Assembly (NCBI GenBank): GCA_009693705.1
Contig: SHWS01000001.1
Span: 68,067 to 127,806, forward strand
From: Pelagibacteraceae bacterium
GTDB lineage: Bacteria > Pseudomonadota > Alphaproteobacteria > Pelagibacterales > Pelagibacteraceae
Direction: 5' to 3'
DNA length: 59,740 nt
Shown in pieces: positions 8,297 to 17,892 of the stretch. The translations under genes and the position numbers were made by a program. The notes under the pieces were generated by a model. The model worked only from the letters and a program-made list of their open reading frames with translations. It searched no databases and was not told the origin of the DNA. The first letter of the stretch is position 1, and the number at the start of each line of letters is the position of its first letter.

Positions 8297-10329
8297 TTAA
8301 TTTTTTTTTGGTACCTTATCCAGCCAGGGCTTCTTTTTCCCCCGTCTATTTCAAGGTCTTGATTAAAATCCGAGTCTTCAAATTCATTTTTGCTTTCATC
8401 AAAGACAGAGTTTTTTTCTAGATATTTTACAGGTAGCTCATCAATGAATCTAGATGCCATACTGTCTATATAGTCTCCTTGGTAAAATCTATTCATTGAA
8501 AAAGAAATAATAGCTTTTTTTTTTGCTCTTGTAATCCCCACATAAGCAAGTCGACGCTCTTCCTCAAGCCCATTTTGTCCTTTTTCTTCAATAGATTTTT
8601 GATGAGGAAATAAACCTTCCTCCCAACCTGGTAAAAAAACTACATCAAATTCCAATCCTTTAGAAGCATGCATAGTCATCATATTGATTTTTTCACCTTC
8701 CCATTCCTGATCAACGGAGGTTGCTAAAAATACATGTTCAAGAAAGCTCTCTAGATTATCAAACTCTTTCATTGCACTTAATAGTTCTTTTATATTTTCT
8801 AATTTATTTTCATTATCAATATCTTTTTTATTTTTTAACATAGCTGAGTAACCAGACTCGTCCAAAACAAGCTGTAGTAATTTGATATGACCAATTTTCT
8901 TAATTAATAAATCATTTCTCCATTTATTTAAAAGATCTAGGAAAAAATTAAGACCTATTTTCGTTTTAGGTGTAATTAAATTTTCTTCCAACATTTTCTT
9001 TGAAGCTTTTTCTAGGCTTAAATAGTATTTTTTGGCATATTCATGAATAGTTTTTAATGTATTATCGCCAATTGATCTTTTTGGAATATTAACTATTCTT
9101 TCAAATGCCAAATCATCTTTTTCTTGATAAATTAATCTTAAATAAGCAATACAGTCTTTGATTTCTGCACGTTCATAAAATTTAGTTCCACCTAAAATTC
9201 TATAGGGCATTCCAATTTTAAGAAATCTCTCTTCAAATTCTCTGGTTTGAAAAATTGCTCTAACTAAAATAGCAATATTATTAAAAGAATAGTTTTTTTT
9301 TAGTTTTTTTTCTATTTCATCAGAAAGTCCAATTGCTTCATCTTTGCCATTTTTAAAACAATTTAATTTTATCAAATCTCCTTCTTCCATTGTGGTTATT
9401 AAATTTTTGCCAACTCTATTTTGATTATTGGCAATTAAATTTGAGGCGACTGATAAAATATTTTGTGTTGATCGATAATTTTGCTCAAGTCTAATAACTT
9501 TAGTATTTTTATAAATTTGATCAAATTCAAGGAAGTTTTTAATTTCTGCTCCGCGCCAGCTATATATTGACTGATCATCGTCACCTACGCAGCATAGATT
9601 CTTATTTTTTTCTGATAAAATATTTAACCATTTACTTTGAATAAAATTTGTATCCTGATATTCATCTACAAGAATATACTTAAAATTATTAATATAAATT
9701 TCTCTTATATTTTTATTATTTTCTAAAATTTTAACAGTATGTAAAATTAAATCTCCAAAATCACACGAGTTTAAATCAGTTAATTTTTGTTGGTAGATTT
9801 TATAAAGAGGTAGTACTGTTTTTTCATAAATATCTTTATTATTAATAATAACTTCTGAAGGATAAAATCCTCTATTTTTCCATTTATCGATTACAGAAAT
9901 AATAAATCGAGGTGATAATTGTTTCACATCAATATTTTCTGCTTTACAAATATTTTTAATAAGTCTGCTTTGATCATCTGTATCTATAATGGTAAAATTT
10001 GAATTTAAATTTACTGCAGACGCATGTTTCCTTAATAGTTTTGCGCAGATAGAGTGAAAAGTTCCAAGCCACGAAAGTCCAATTGCTGTCGAGCCAAGAA
10101 TTTTACTAACTCTTGTTTGCATTTCTTTTGCAGCCCTGTTTGTAAAGGTCACAGCTAAAATTTGGTTAGGATAAGCTTTTTTTTGATTAATTATGTTAGC
10201 AATTCTCGAGGTTAATACCCTTGTCTTGCCAGTTCCAGCCCCCGCAACAATTAACAAAGGTCCCTCAAGACACATTACAGCTTCTTTTTGTGAATTATTT
10301 AAATTTTTTAAATAATCAGAGTTTATCAT
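8293..10329 (-). CDS. uvrD: UvrD/PcrA-type superfamily 1 DNA helicase
   Basis: 3'-5' DNA helicase for nucleotide excision repair and clearing of replication blocks. The Walker A motif GAGTGKT lies at residues 30-36; motif II VDEYQDTN, motif III GDDDQSIYSWRGA, motif IV QNYRS and the motif V/VI region (MTMHASKGLEFDVVF, YVGITRA) are all present. At 678 aa it is slightly shorter than E. coli UvrD (about 720 aa), mainly at the C-terminal tail. It reads into the aminopeptidase gene and starts 34 bases from the divergent AsmA-like gene. I saw no LexA-type box in that short gap. Confidence 0.94.
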   Translation of the reverse strand: MINSDYLKNLNNSQKEAVMCLEGPLLIVAGAGTGKTRVLTSRIANIINQKKAYPNQILAVTFTNRAAKEMQTRVSKILGSTAIGLSWLGTFHSICAKLLRKHASAVNLNSNFTIIDTDDQSRLIKNICKAENIDVKQLSPRFIISVIDKWKNRGFYPSEVIINNKDIYEKTVLPLYKIYQQKLTDLNSCDFGDLILHTVKILENNKNIREIYINNFKYILVDEYQDTNFIQSKWLNILSEKNKNLCCVGDDDQSIYSWRGAEIKNFLEFDQIYKNTKVIRLEQNYRSTQNILSVASNLIANNQNRVGKNLITTMEEGDLIKLNCFKNGKDEAIGLSDEIEKKLKKNYSFNNIAILVRAIFQTREFEERFLKIGMPYRILGGTKFYERAEIKDCIAYLRLIYQEKDDLAFERIVNIPKRSIGDNTLKTIHEYAKKYYLSLEKASKKMLEENLITPKTKIGLNFFLDLLNKWRNDLLIKKIGHIKLLQLVLDESGYSAMLKNKKDIDNENKLENIKELLSAMKEFDNLESFLEHVFLATSVDQEWEGEKINMMTMHASKGLEFDVVFLPGWEEGLFPHQKSIEEKGQNGLEEERRLAYVGITRAKKKAIISFSMNRFYQGDYIDSMASRFIDELPVKYLEKNSVFDESKNEFEDSDFNQDLEIDGGKRSPGWIRYQKKIK

Positions 10330-10363
10330 TTTAAAAAATACTTTATAAGTTTTTAGATTTTAT

Positions 10364-11866
10364 ATGGAAAGTCATAATAAATTTTTTAAAATTTTACAAA
10401 AAAAAATTCTACAAATAGATAGTCTATTAAAAAGAAATTTAAACAAATTAAACATCTTTAATTATCTAGATAAAAAAAAGAATTTAAAGAAAAGTAATCA
10501 ATTTTTTTTAATTTTGGTTTTTTTTATTTTTCTAATCTCAGTTTATTTATCAATTCCTACTTTATATGATAAAAATAAATTAAAATTAGAATTTGAGAAT
10601 CAGATATCGCAAAAATTTAACCTTACTTTTGATTCTTTAGAATCTCTAAATTATCAGATTTTTCCTAAACCACATTTTGTAATTAAAAATTTATCAATTT
10701 TAGATAATGAAAAAAAAGAGTTGGCTGAAGTAAAGAATTTAAAAATTTTTTTTTCTTTAAAAAAATTTTTAAATCCTAAATCAATTCAAATTAATAGCCT
10801 GGTTTTTGAAAATTCAAACTTTAACTTAACAGATAAAAATTCAGATTTTTTTATAAAGCTTTTAGATAATGATTTTTTAAATACTACTATCGTAATTAAG
10901 GATAGTAATATTTTTTATAGAAATTTAAGTGAAGAAGTTTTGTTCATTAATAATATTAAAAATATTAAATATTATTATAATTCTAAAAAATCCTCAAATA
11001 CTCTAAAATCGAATAATGAATTATTTGATATCCCATATTTTTTTGAACTTGAAAATAATAAAGTCAATAAAAAATATTTTTTAAAATTTAATTTAAAAGA
11101 TTTCAATTTTAAAATTGAAAGTGAACACAACCATGTTACTAAAGATAGAAATGGAATTATTAATTTTTTTTATTTAAAAAAAAAATTCCCGATTAAATAT
11201 CAATTAAAAAGTAATTCTTTAAATTTTCAAACGCTCGAAGATTTGTTGAATTTAAATGTGTTCTCTGTTGGAGAAATAAATTTTAAACCTTTTTTTTTAG
11301 ATGTAGATGTGAATCTTAATGAATTTGATATCAATAATTTATTTAAATCCAATTCTCTTTTGGTTGATTTTCTTAAAACTGGAATTCTTAATAATAAAAA
11401 TTTAAGTACTAATACCAAATTAAGCTCAAAAAAAATTAGTCCTATTAAGGTTGATAATTTTTTAGTCAATTTTAAAATTGAAGAGGGTCTAATTAATTTA
11501 GATTCTAGTCAATTTGATTGGTTAGACTATTTGAATTTAAAAATTTCCAACAGTTCTATTTATGTTAAAAACGATAACCTTATTTTTGACGGTTTAATAA
11601 CCATTGATATTAAAAATTTAGATATGATTTACCAGTATTTTCAAGCAACTAAATCATTAAGAGCTGATATTAGAAGTTTACAATTTAATTTTAGTTATAA
11701 TTTCGATCAAGAAAATATCAAATTTAATACAATTAAAGTTAATAATATAATTAATGAAAATATTAATAGTTTATCTGGTAAAACTTTTTTTGTAAAAGAT
11801 AATTTTAAAAATCAAATATATTTTAAAAATTTTATAAATAAATTTTTAAAGGCCTATTCTGGATAA
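10364..11866 (+). CDS. AsmA-like membrane-anchored envelope protein
   Basis: It has one N-terminal membrane segment at about residues 46-65, followed by a long beta-rich, Asn/Lys-rich periplasmic region. The region after the membrane segment (KLKLEFENQISQKFNLT, then PKPHFVIKNLSIL and LAEVKNLKIFFSLKKFLNP) follows the AsmA N-terminal pattern of a transmembrane helix plus chorein-like beta repeats. AsmA-family proteins are linked to phospholipid transport and outer membrane maintenance; this role is transferred from the family. The C-terminus overlaps the convergent fumC gene by 13 bases. Confidence 0.7.
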   Translation: MESHNKFFKILQKKILQIDSLLKRNLNKLNIFNYLDKKKNLKKSNQFFLILVFFIFLISVYLSIPTLYDKNKLKLEFENQISQKFNLTFDSLESLNYQIFPKPHFVIKNLSILDNEKKELAEVKNLKIFFSLKKFLNPKSIQINSLVFENSNFNLTDKNSDFFIKLLDNDFLNTTIVIKDSNIFYRNLSEEVLFINNIKNIKYYYNSKKSSNTLKSNNELFDIPYFFELENNKVNKKYFLKFNLKDFNFKIESEHNHVTKDRNGIINFFYLKKKFPIKYQLKSNSLNFQTLEDLLNLNVFSVGEINFKPFFLDVDVNLNEFDINNLFKSNSLLVDFLKTGILNNKNLSTNTKLSSKKISPIKVDNFLVNFKIEEGLINLDSSQFDWLDYLNLKISNSSIYVKNDNLIFDGLITIDIKNLDMIYQYFQATKSLRADIRSLQFNFSYNFDQENIKFNTIKVNNIINENINSLSGKTFFVKDNFKNQIYFKNFINKFLKAYSG

Positions 11867-13242
11867 ATCATTTTTATTGGATCAACAATTTTATCATAAT
11901 CCATTTCAGTTATCAGTTTTGTTTTTAAAGCCTCAGTCTTAAGGGTCGTATTATTTTTCAAAGCCAATTTTGCAATTTTTGCAGAAGCATCATAACCAAT
12001 GTGTGGAGTAAGAGCGGTAACCAACATTAAAGAATTATCCAAATGTTCTTTTATTTTTTTTTCATTTGCTTTTATACCTTTGATGCAGAACAGAGCGAAA
12101 TTTTTTGTACTGTCAGCTAATAAATCAATTGATTGTAAAATGTTGTGTGCAATTAAAGGTTTAAAAACATTCAATTCAAAATGACCATGTGTTCCAGCGA
12201 TAGTTATACCATTATGATTACCTATTACTTTTATACAAATCATTGTTATTGCCTCACATTGTGTAGGGTTAACTTTACCAGGCATAATTGAAGATCCTGG
12301 CTCGTTTTCAGGCAAGATTAATTCTCCAAATCCAGCTCTTGGTCCTGAACCTAAAAATCTTATGTCGTTTGATATTTTCATTAAAGCAACAGCACAGGTG
12401 TTTAATGTGCCAGAAAAATTTACTATTGAATCATGTGCGGCGAGTTCGGCAAATTTATTTTGAGCTGGTTTAAAAGGTAATTTGCAATATTTTGAAATTT
12501 CTTTTATTATTTTTTTATCGAAATTTTTTTTTGAATTAATTCCAGTTCCTACAGCTGTTCCTCCTTGTGCTAAATAATAAATTTCTTTTAAAGCATTTTC
12601 AATTCTCACAATACTCTTTTTAACTTGAGTGTAGTACCCTGAAAATTCTTGGCCCAAAGATAATGGAGTTGCGTCCTGTAAATGTGTCCTACCAATTTTA
12701 ATAATATTTTTGAATTTTTTTGTTTTTTCTTTAAGTTCTTTTTCTAAAATTTTTAAATTAGGCAACAGTTTATTAATAGTTTCCCTTGCTATGGACATAT
12801 GCATTGCAGTTGGAAAAACATCATTAGTAGATTGAGATTTATTAACATGATCGTTAGGATGTACTGGTTTTTTTGATCCTTTTTTTCCACCCAAAATTTC
12901 AATTGCCCTATTACCAATTACCTCATTAACATTCATATTTGTTTGAGTGCCAGAGCCAGTCTGCCAAACTTTTAAAGGAAAGTTATCATCTAAATTACCT
13001 TTTATAACCTCATCAGAAGCTCTAACAATTGCATTAGCAATTTTACTTTTTATTAATTTATCTTTTGAATGTACTATTGCTGCAGATCTTTTAATTATCG
13101 CAATTGATTTAATTATTGATAAATTTACTAAAATTTTTCCAATATCAAAAAATTTATTCGATCTTTGTGTTGAAGCACCCCAATATTTATCGTTGGGAAC
13201 ATTGATACTTCCTAAGCTGTCAAACTCTTTTCTTAATTTCAT
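11854..13242 (-). CDS. fumC: Class II fumarate hydratase FumC
   Basis: Iron-independent TCA-cycle enzyme that hydrates fumarate to L-malate. It carries the fumarase/aspartase signature GSSIMPGKVNPTQ, the substrate-binding segments GSGTQTNMNVNEV and SQSTNDVFPTAMH, and the catalytic block GRTHLQDATPL. The length of 462 aa is normal for FumC. These motifs and the C-terminal helices favour fumarase over aspartase or argininosuccinate lyase. The gene faces a MazG-like gene across 67 bases; aconitase and isocitrate dehydrogenase elsewhere in the window belong to the same cycle. Confidence 0.95.
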   Translation of the reverse strand: MKLRKEFDSLGSINVPNDKYWGASTQRSNKFFDIGKILVNLSIIKSIAIIKRSAAIVHSKDKLIKSKIANAIVRASDEVIKGNLDDNFPLKVWQTGSGTQTNMNVNEVIGNRAIEILGGKKGSKKPVHPNDHVNKSQSTNDVFPTAMHMSIARETINKLLPNLKILEKELKEKTKKFKNIIKIGRTHLQDATPLSLGQEFSGYYTQVKKSIVRIENALKEIYYLAQGGTAVGTGINSKKNFDKKIIKEISKYCKLPFKPAQNKFAELAAHDSIVNFSGTLNTCAVALMKISNDIRFLGSGPRAGFGELILPENEPGSSIMPGKVNPTQCEAITMICIKVIGNHNGITIAGTHGHFELNVFKPLIAHNILQSIDLLADSTKNFALFCIKGIKANEKKIKEHLDNSLMLVTALTPHIGYDASAKIAKLALKNNTTLKTEALKTKLITEMDYDKIVDPIKMIYPE

Positions 13243-13309
13243 TGATTAATAAGTAAACAATAAATTAATATAGATATACAATAATTTTTTTAAAACTAAT
13301 AGGAACAAA

Positions 13310-13681
13310 ATGACAAATTTTAATAAAGTTGGAATTTTTATGAAAACATTTGGTCAAGAAGTTAAAAATTTACCCTCTTTCAGCAGTGATAAAATTAATA
13401 AACTTAGATATGATTTAATTAAAGAAGAGCTGGATGAACTTAAGGAGGCAATGGATAAAAAGGATATTTTGGAAGTTGCAGATGCTCTAACAGATATACT
13501 TTATGTTACTTATGGTGCGGGGCATGCATTTGGAATTAATTTAGATAAATGTTTTGAAGAAGTTCAAAATTCTAACATGAGCAAATTAGATGAGAACGGA
13601 AAACCAATATTTGATGAAACTGGAAAAGTAATGAAAGGTCCAAATTATTTTAAGCCAAACCTTTCAAAATTTATCAATTAA
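13310..13681 (+). CDS. MazG-like / phosphoribosyl-ATP diphosphatase-fold pyrophosphohydrolase
   Basis: Small all-alpha NTP-pyrophosphohydrolase-fold protein of 123 aa. The Mg2+-binding acidic pattern of the MazG/HisE superfamily is visible: KEELDELKEA then EVADALTDILYVTYG. The C-terminal segment (SKLDENGKPIFDETGK...GPNYFKP) matches a stand-alone subgroup often annotated as nucleotide pyrophosphohydrolase. The real substrate is not deducible; nucleotide-pool cleaning is a family-level guess, and it is not obviously HisE since no his genes are nearby. An AGGA motif precedes the ATG. The last 4 bases overlap the nadC end. Confidence 0.8.
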   Translation: MTNFNKVGIFMKTFGQEVKNLPSFSSDKINKLRYDLIKEELDELKEAMDKKDILEVADALTDILYVTYGAGHAFGINLDKCFEEVQNSNMSKLDENGKPIFDETGKVMKGPNYFKPNLSKFIN

Positions 13682-14511
13682 ATTTCTAACTTGTAGTCTA
13701 TAGCTTTAATACTGTTTGTTAAACTACCGATAGATATTCTATTAACATTAGTTGCTGCATATTTTTTAACATTTCGCAGGTTAATATTACCTGAAGCTTC
13801 TGTTTCATATTTTGATCCGATCATTTTAATTCCTAATTTGATGTCTTTAATTTTCATATTATCAAATAAAATTCTATTAAATTTAAGTCCAATAATTTTT
13901 TTAAGTTGCTGAAGATTGTCTACTTCTACAGTAATTTTTCTTCCTTTTTTATTGCTAATAGCTCTTAAAACCACAGTTTTAATATCCGCGCTAGCTATAT
14001 GATTGTCTTTAATCAAATATTCATCGCTTAAATTATATCGATGATTAGTTCCACCACCAATTTTAACTGCATATTTTTGCATTAAACGCATATTTGGAAT
14101 TGTTTTTCGAGTGCAGCAAATTTTAGTTTTTTTACCAACTAATTTTTTAAATATCTTGGTTGTTGTGGCAATTCCAGAGAGATGAGCTAAAAAATTTAGC
14201 GCAACCCTTTCCCCAATTAATATATTTTTTGCTCTACCAGTTATTTTAACAATAGCAGTGCCTTTCTTTACAAATGCGCCTTCTTTTTTTAAAGAGCTAA
14301 ATTTAATTTTATTATCAATTAAATTAAATGTCTGTTTTGAAAATTCCAAGCCTGCTATTACCGAGTCCTCATTTGCTATGATTTTAGCATGAATAATTTT
14401 ATTATTTTTTATTAGAGATGATGTGATATCTCCATGAGGATTAAGATCTTCGTTTAAAGCTAGTTTTGCAGTTTTTCTTATAAAATTTTTACTAATTTTA
14501 ATTTTTAACAC
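13678..14511 (-). CDS. nadC: Nicotinate-nucleotide pyrophosphorylase (carboxylating) NadC
   Basis: Converts quinolinate and PRPP to nicotinate mononucleotide, CO2 and PPi in de novo NAD synthesis. Typical blocks are present: DLNPHGDITS near the N-terminus, RVALNFLAHLSGIATTT, CTRKTIPNMRLMQKYAV, GGGTNHRYNLSDEYLIKDNH, and the C-terminal EASGNINL and RISIGSLTNS. The length of 277 aa is standard. It starts 5 bases after nadA on the same strand, giving a nadA-nadC operon. No nadB is seen next to it. Confidence 0.96.
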   Translation of the reverse strand: MLKIKISKNFIRKTAKLALNEDLNPHGDITSSLIKNNKIIHAKIIANEDSVIAGLEFSKQTFNLIDNKIKFSSLKKEGAFVKKGTAIVKITGRAKNILIGERVALNFLAHLSGIATTTKIFKKLVGKKTKICCTRKTIPNMRLMQKYAVKIGGGTNHRYNLSDEYLIKDNHIASADIKTVVLRAISNKKGRKITVEVDNLQQLKKIIGLKFNRILFDNMKIKDIKLGIKMIGSKYETEASGNINLRNVKKYAATNVNRISIGSLTNSIKAIDYKLEI

Positions 14512-14516
14512 TTACT

Positions 14517-15506
14517 CTATCTGCCAATTGCAACCATTTTTTCAACTGATAACCTTGCTTTTTCAATTATTTTTTTTTCCATAATAATTTCACCTGTTTC
14601 ATTTTCTAAACAGTCAAGAATTTTTGGCAGTGTGATTTTTTTCATATGTGGGCAAAGATTACATGGTTTTATAAAATCGACATTAGGATTTTCAACCTGA
14701 ACATTGTCGCTCATAGAGCATTCAGTAACCAGCATAACTTTTTTCGGCTGATTGTCCTCTACATATTTAATCATTGCTGAAGTAGAACCTGCAAAATCAC
14801 TAACCTTAATAACTTCAGGAGGACATTCTGGGTGAGCAATAATTTTTATCCCAGGATTATTTTTTCTAATTTCAATGATTTCTTTTGCATTAAATTGATC
14901 ATGAACAATGCAAATTCCTTTCCAAGAAATAATTTCTACGTCAGTTTGAGAAGCAACATACTTCGCTAAGTAATTATCTGGTAAAAAGATTACTTTTTTA
15001 ACTCCAAGCGATTTAACAATTTTAACCGCATTAGCAGATGTGCAACAGATGTCAGTTTCTGCTTTTACTTCTGCAGATGTGTTAACATATGAAACAACAG
15101 GTACACCAGGATATTTTTTTTTAAGAAGTCTTACATCTTTTCCAGTAATTGAAGAAGACAATGAACAACCAGCAGCCATGTCAGGTAAAAGTACTTTTTT
15201 ATTTGGACTCATCAATTTAGCAGTTTCGGCCATAAAGTGAACTCCTGCCATTACAATTATATCTGCAGAAGTTTTAGAAGCTTCAATTGCTAGCGCTAAT
15301 GAGTCTGCAGAAAAATCAGCAACACCATGATAAATTTCTGGAGTTTGATAGTTATGAGCAAGAATGACTGCATTTTTTTCTTTTTTAAGTTTATTTATCT
15401 TATAGATATACGGTGCATGTACCGACCATTCTATTTCAGGCATAACTTTAGCTATCTTTTTATAAATAGGAGCTGTTGCTTTTTGAACTTCTTGTGTAAA
15501 TTCCAT
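14517..15506 (-). CDS. nadA: Quinolinate synthase NadA
   Basis: A [4Fe-4S] enzyme condensing iminoaspartate with dihydroxyacetone phosphate to quinolinate. Candidate cluster cysteines are in DICCTSANAV, VTECSMSD and CNLCPHMKK. The motifs VILAHNYQTPEIY near the N-terminus, MAGVHFMAETAK and HPECPPEV are characteristic. At 329 aa the length is normal. It is first in the nadA-nadC pair; the partner making iminoaspartate (NadB or an aspartate dehydrogenase) must be elsewhere. Confidence 0.97.
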   Translation of the reverse strand: MEFTQEVQKATAPIYKKIAKVMPEIEWSVHAPYIYKINKLKKEKNAVILAHNYQTPEIYHGVADFSADSLALAIEASKTSADIIVMAGVHFMAETAKLMSPNKKVLLPDMAAGCSLSSSITGKDVRLLKKKYPGVPVVSYVNTSAEVKAETDICCTSANAVKIVKSLGVKKVIFLPDNYLAKYVASQTDVEIISWKGICIVHDQFNAKEIIEIRKNNPGIKIIAHPECPPEVIKVSDFAGSTSAMIKYVEDNQPKKVMLVTECSMSDNVQVENPNVDFIKPCNLCPHMKKITLPKILDCLENETGEIIMEKKIIEKARLSVEKMVAIGR

Positions 15507-15562
15507 TTTTAAATTTTATCAATTTGAAAGCTAAATGTCATTCATTTATTGTGAGACATAAT

Positions 15563-15646
15563 GCGGTCGTGCTGAAATTGGTAGACAGGCACGCTTGAGG
15601 GGCGTGTGGGTTTCCCGTGAGAGTTCGATTCTCTCCGACCGCACCA
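15563..15646 (+). tRNA. tRNA-Leu, anticodon GAG
   Basis: A complete cloverleaf can be drawn. The acceptor stem GCGGTCG pairs with CGACCGC, discriminator A, and CCA is encoded. The anticodon stem CACGC/GCGTG encloses the loop TTGAGGG, giving anticodon GAG, which reads CTC/CTT leucine codons. The long variable arm (class II) and the T arm GAGAGTTCGATTCTCTC agree with leucine. It lies between nadA and ygfZ (both minus strand), with the ygfZ stop 11 bases downstream. Confidence 0.96.
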
Positions 15647-15656
15647 CTAAAATAAG

Positions 15657-16544
15657 CTAAATTTTAATCCAGTCTGGCTGTTTTATTTTTAAAATTGCAT
15701 TTTTACTCTTAAATTCATTTTTTTGATTAAAATTTTGGTCTAAATATTTAATTAAAGCAAATGGATATTCGTTTTCTATTAGCACTTTGCCTATTTCAAT
15801 TTCGTTATGATAAATACTATCATCAATGTTTAATTTTCCTTTTAGTAAATTTACTGGGAGCAATCTTTTTGAAAGTTTATTTTTTAATTTTATTCGTGCT
15901 GTATTTTCTTGCCCAACATAACATCCTTTTTTAAAATCGATCCCGTTAAGCTCTTCATAATTACATTCAATTCCAAATAATTTATTTTGTAATTTATTTA
16001 AATTTTTTGGGACAATGCCTAGTTCATGACTGAATCTATAATAATCTTTTAATTCTGAATTTATAAAATTTTTTTCTTTAAATAATGAAGGAAGTTTTTT
16101 TAAATTACTTATTAATCTGGCTCCTAATTTTTTATTTCTTGGATCCAATAAAAACAGATCATCTTCAAAATTAATTGTGCAACCTTCAATATCCTTTGCA
16201 TTTTCAAAAGACATAAATTTTTCATGACTAAGTGCTGCCACAAAAAAATTATCACTTAAATTTTGAATTTCAATTTTAGATCTAAGTTTATAAATATTTA
16301 ACTGATTTAATAAACTTTCTAGTTGTGATTTTTCACAGTCAATAAAGAAACCTGATTGATATTTAATAATTATGAATTCATACAAAAATTTACCCTGAGG
16401 AGTAAACAATGATGAAAAAATACTTTTTTGTTCATTTACTTTTTTTATATCATTGGAAATTAAATTTTGCAAAAAATCTTTGCTATCTTCTCCAAATATA
16501 TAAAGTAGTGCTCTATCCTCTATAATATAAACTCTATTATTCAT
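15657..16544 (-). CDS. ygfZ: YgfZ/GcvT-fold folate-binding protein, probable Fe-S cluster assembly factor
   Basis: The family signature K-G-C-Y-x-G-Q-E is present as KKGCYVGQENTARIK; its Cys is essential in E. coli YgfZ. The N-terminal half (FLQNLISNDIKK, SSLFTPQGKFLYEFII) follows the family pattern. YgfZ proteins bind folate and help maturation of some [4Fe-4S] enzymes, so Fe-S proteins such as NadA or aconitase are plausible clients, but that is inference. The 295-aa length is in range. The gene runs divergently from the dihydroorotase gene across 43 bases. Confidence 0.88.
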   Translation of the reverse strand: MNNRVYIIEDRALLYIFGEDSKDFLQNLISNDIKKVNEQKSIFSSLFTPQGKFLYEFIIIKYQSGFFIDCEKSQLESLLNQLNIYKLRSKIEIQNLSDNFFVAALSHEKFMSFENAKDIEGCTINFEDDLFLLDPRNKKLGARLISNLKKLPSLFKEKNFINSELKDYYRFSHELGIVPKNLNKLQNKLFGIECNYEELNGIDFKKGCYVGQENTARIKLKNKLSKRLLPVNLLKGKLNIDDSIYHNEIEIGKVLIENEYPFALIKYLDQNFNQKNEFKSKNAILKIKQPDWIKI

Positions 16545-16587
16545 ATTTGATTAATTTAATTATTTAATATAAATACTTTTTCTACAA

Positions 16588-17892
16588 ATGTTAGATCTTA
16601 TTATTAAAAATGGACAATCTTATATTGATAAAGAATTAAAAAAACATGATATAGGAATTAAAGATGGAAAAATTATAAATATTGGAAAAATTACTAAAGA
16701 ATCAAAAAATACAATTAATGCAGATGGATTAATAGTTTTACCAGGATGCATAGATACTCAAACTCATTTTAGAGAACCAGGATCAACTGAAACAGAAGAC
16801 CTTCACTCAGGAAGTAGAGCGGCCATAGTGGGTGGAATTACAAGTGTTTTTGAAATGCCAAATACTAATCCACCAACTTCTAACAAAATTGAATTCCAAA
16901 GAAAATTAGATCTCGCAAAAAATAGAATGTACTGCAATTATGGATTTTATTTTGGAGCAACGGCTGACAATGCTAAAGATTTAGGAGACCTAAAAGATTT
17001 AGAAGGATGTTGTGGAATTAAACTTTTTGTTGGTTCTTCGACGGGAAATTTATTAGTTGCTCACGAAAACGATATTGAACAGGTATTTAAAAACAGTTCA
17101 AAGGTAGTAGCGGTTCACTCAGAAGATGAAGAAATTTTAAATTTAAGAAAAAAATTGATTATAGAAGGAGATGTTCATTCCCACCCTCTTTGGAGAAATG
17201 AAGAATGTGCAATTTCATCTACTCGACGAATAGTAAGAATTGCTGAAAAGTATAAAAAAAAAGCCCATATTTTACATGTTACAAGTAAACAAGAGATTAA
17301 TTTTTTATCACAACATAGAGGCAATATTACTTTTGAAATTACGCCTCAGCATTTGACCATGTTTGCGCCTGACTGCTATGACAAACTTGGAACCTATGCT
17401 CAGATGAATCCCCCAATCAGAGATAAATCTCATTATGATAGATTATGGTATGCAGTGAAAAATAATCTAAATGACACCATTGGATCTGACCATGCACCAC
17501 ATTTAAAAGAAAATAAGGAAAAAGTTTATCCAAAATCCCCATCGGGGATGCCCGGTGTTCAAACTTTGATGCCTGTTATGTTAAACCATATCAATGAAGG
17601 AAAACTAAGTCTTCAACAATTAATGAATTTTGTATGTGAAAATCCAGCTAAAATTTTTGGAATTAAAAATAAAGGATTTATTAAAGAAGGCTTTGACGCA
17701 GACTTTACAGTCGTAGACATGAATAAAATAATTAAAATTACAAACGAGAGTATAGAAAGTAAATGTAAATGGTCGCCGTTTGATGGTTTAGAGTTTAAAG
17801 GAACACCCGTTTTAACAATTATTGCCGGACAAATAAAAATGAGGAATGGAAAAATTTTAGGTCAACCCGAAGGAAAACCTTTAGTTTTTTAA
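16588..17892 (+). CDS. pyrC: Dihydroorotase (class I-like amidohydrolase), with an altered metal motif
   Basis: Amidohydrolase-fold enzyme expected to cyclise carbamoyl aspartate to dihydroorotate in pyrimidine synthesis. Visible are GCIDTQTHFREPG, the FEMPNTNPPT substrate loop, GIKLFVGSSTG with the Lys that is carboxylated in class I enzymes, His in AVHSEDE and HILHVTS, and catalytic Asp in GSDHAPH. In the canonical first-strand motif HxH, the first His is Gln here (TQTH), so the metal site is not classical. Variants with DTQxH may form a known subgroup; a related cyclic amidase is possible. The length of 434 aa is normal. The last 12 bases overlap the end of prpE. Confidence 0.82.
   Translation: MLDLIIKNGQSYIDKELKKHDIGIKDGKIINIGKITKESKNTINADGLIVLPGCIDTQTHFREPGSTETEDLHSGSRAAIVGGITSVFEMPNTNPPTSNKIEFQRKLDLAKNRMYCNYGFYFGATADNAKDLGDLKDLEGCCGIKLFVGSSTGNLLVAHENDIEQVFKNSSKVVAVHSEDEEILNLRKKLIIEGDVHSHPLWRNEECAISSTRRIVRIAEKYKKKAHILHVTSKQEINFLSQHRGNITFEITPQHLTMFAPDCYDKLGTYAQMNPPIRDKSHYDRLWYAVKNNLNDTIGSDHAPHLKENKEKVYPKSPSGMPGVQTLMPVMLNHINEGKLSLQQLMNFVCENPAKIFGIKNKGFIKEGFDADFTVVDMNKIIKITNESIESKCKWSPFDGLEFKGTPVLTIIAGQIKMRNGKILGQPEGKPLVF

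Noticed and set aside
12288..13249. Open frames on the plus strand opposite fumC
   Set aside because: They are shadows of the conserved fumC frame with no recognisable protein features.
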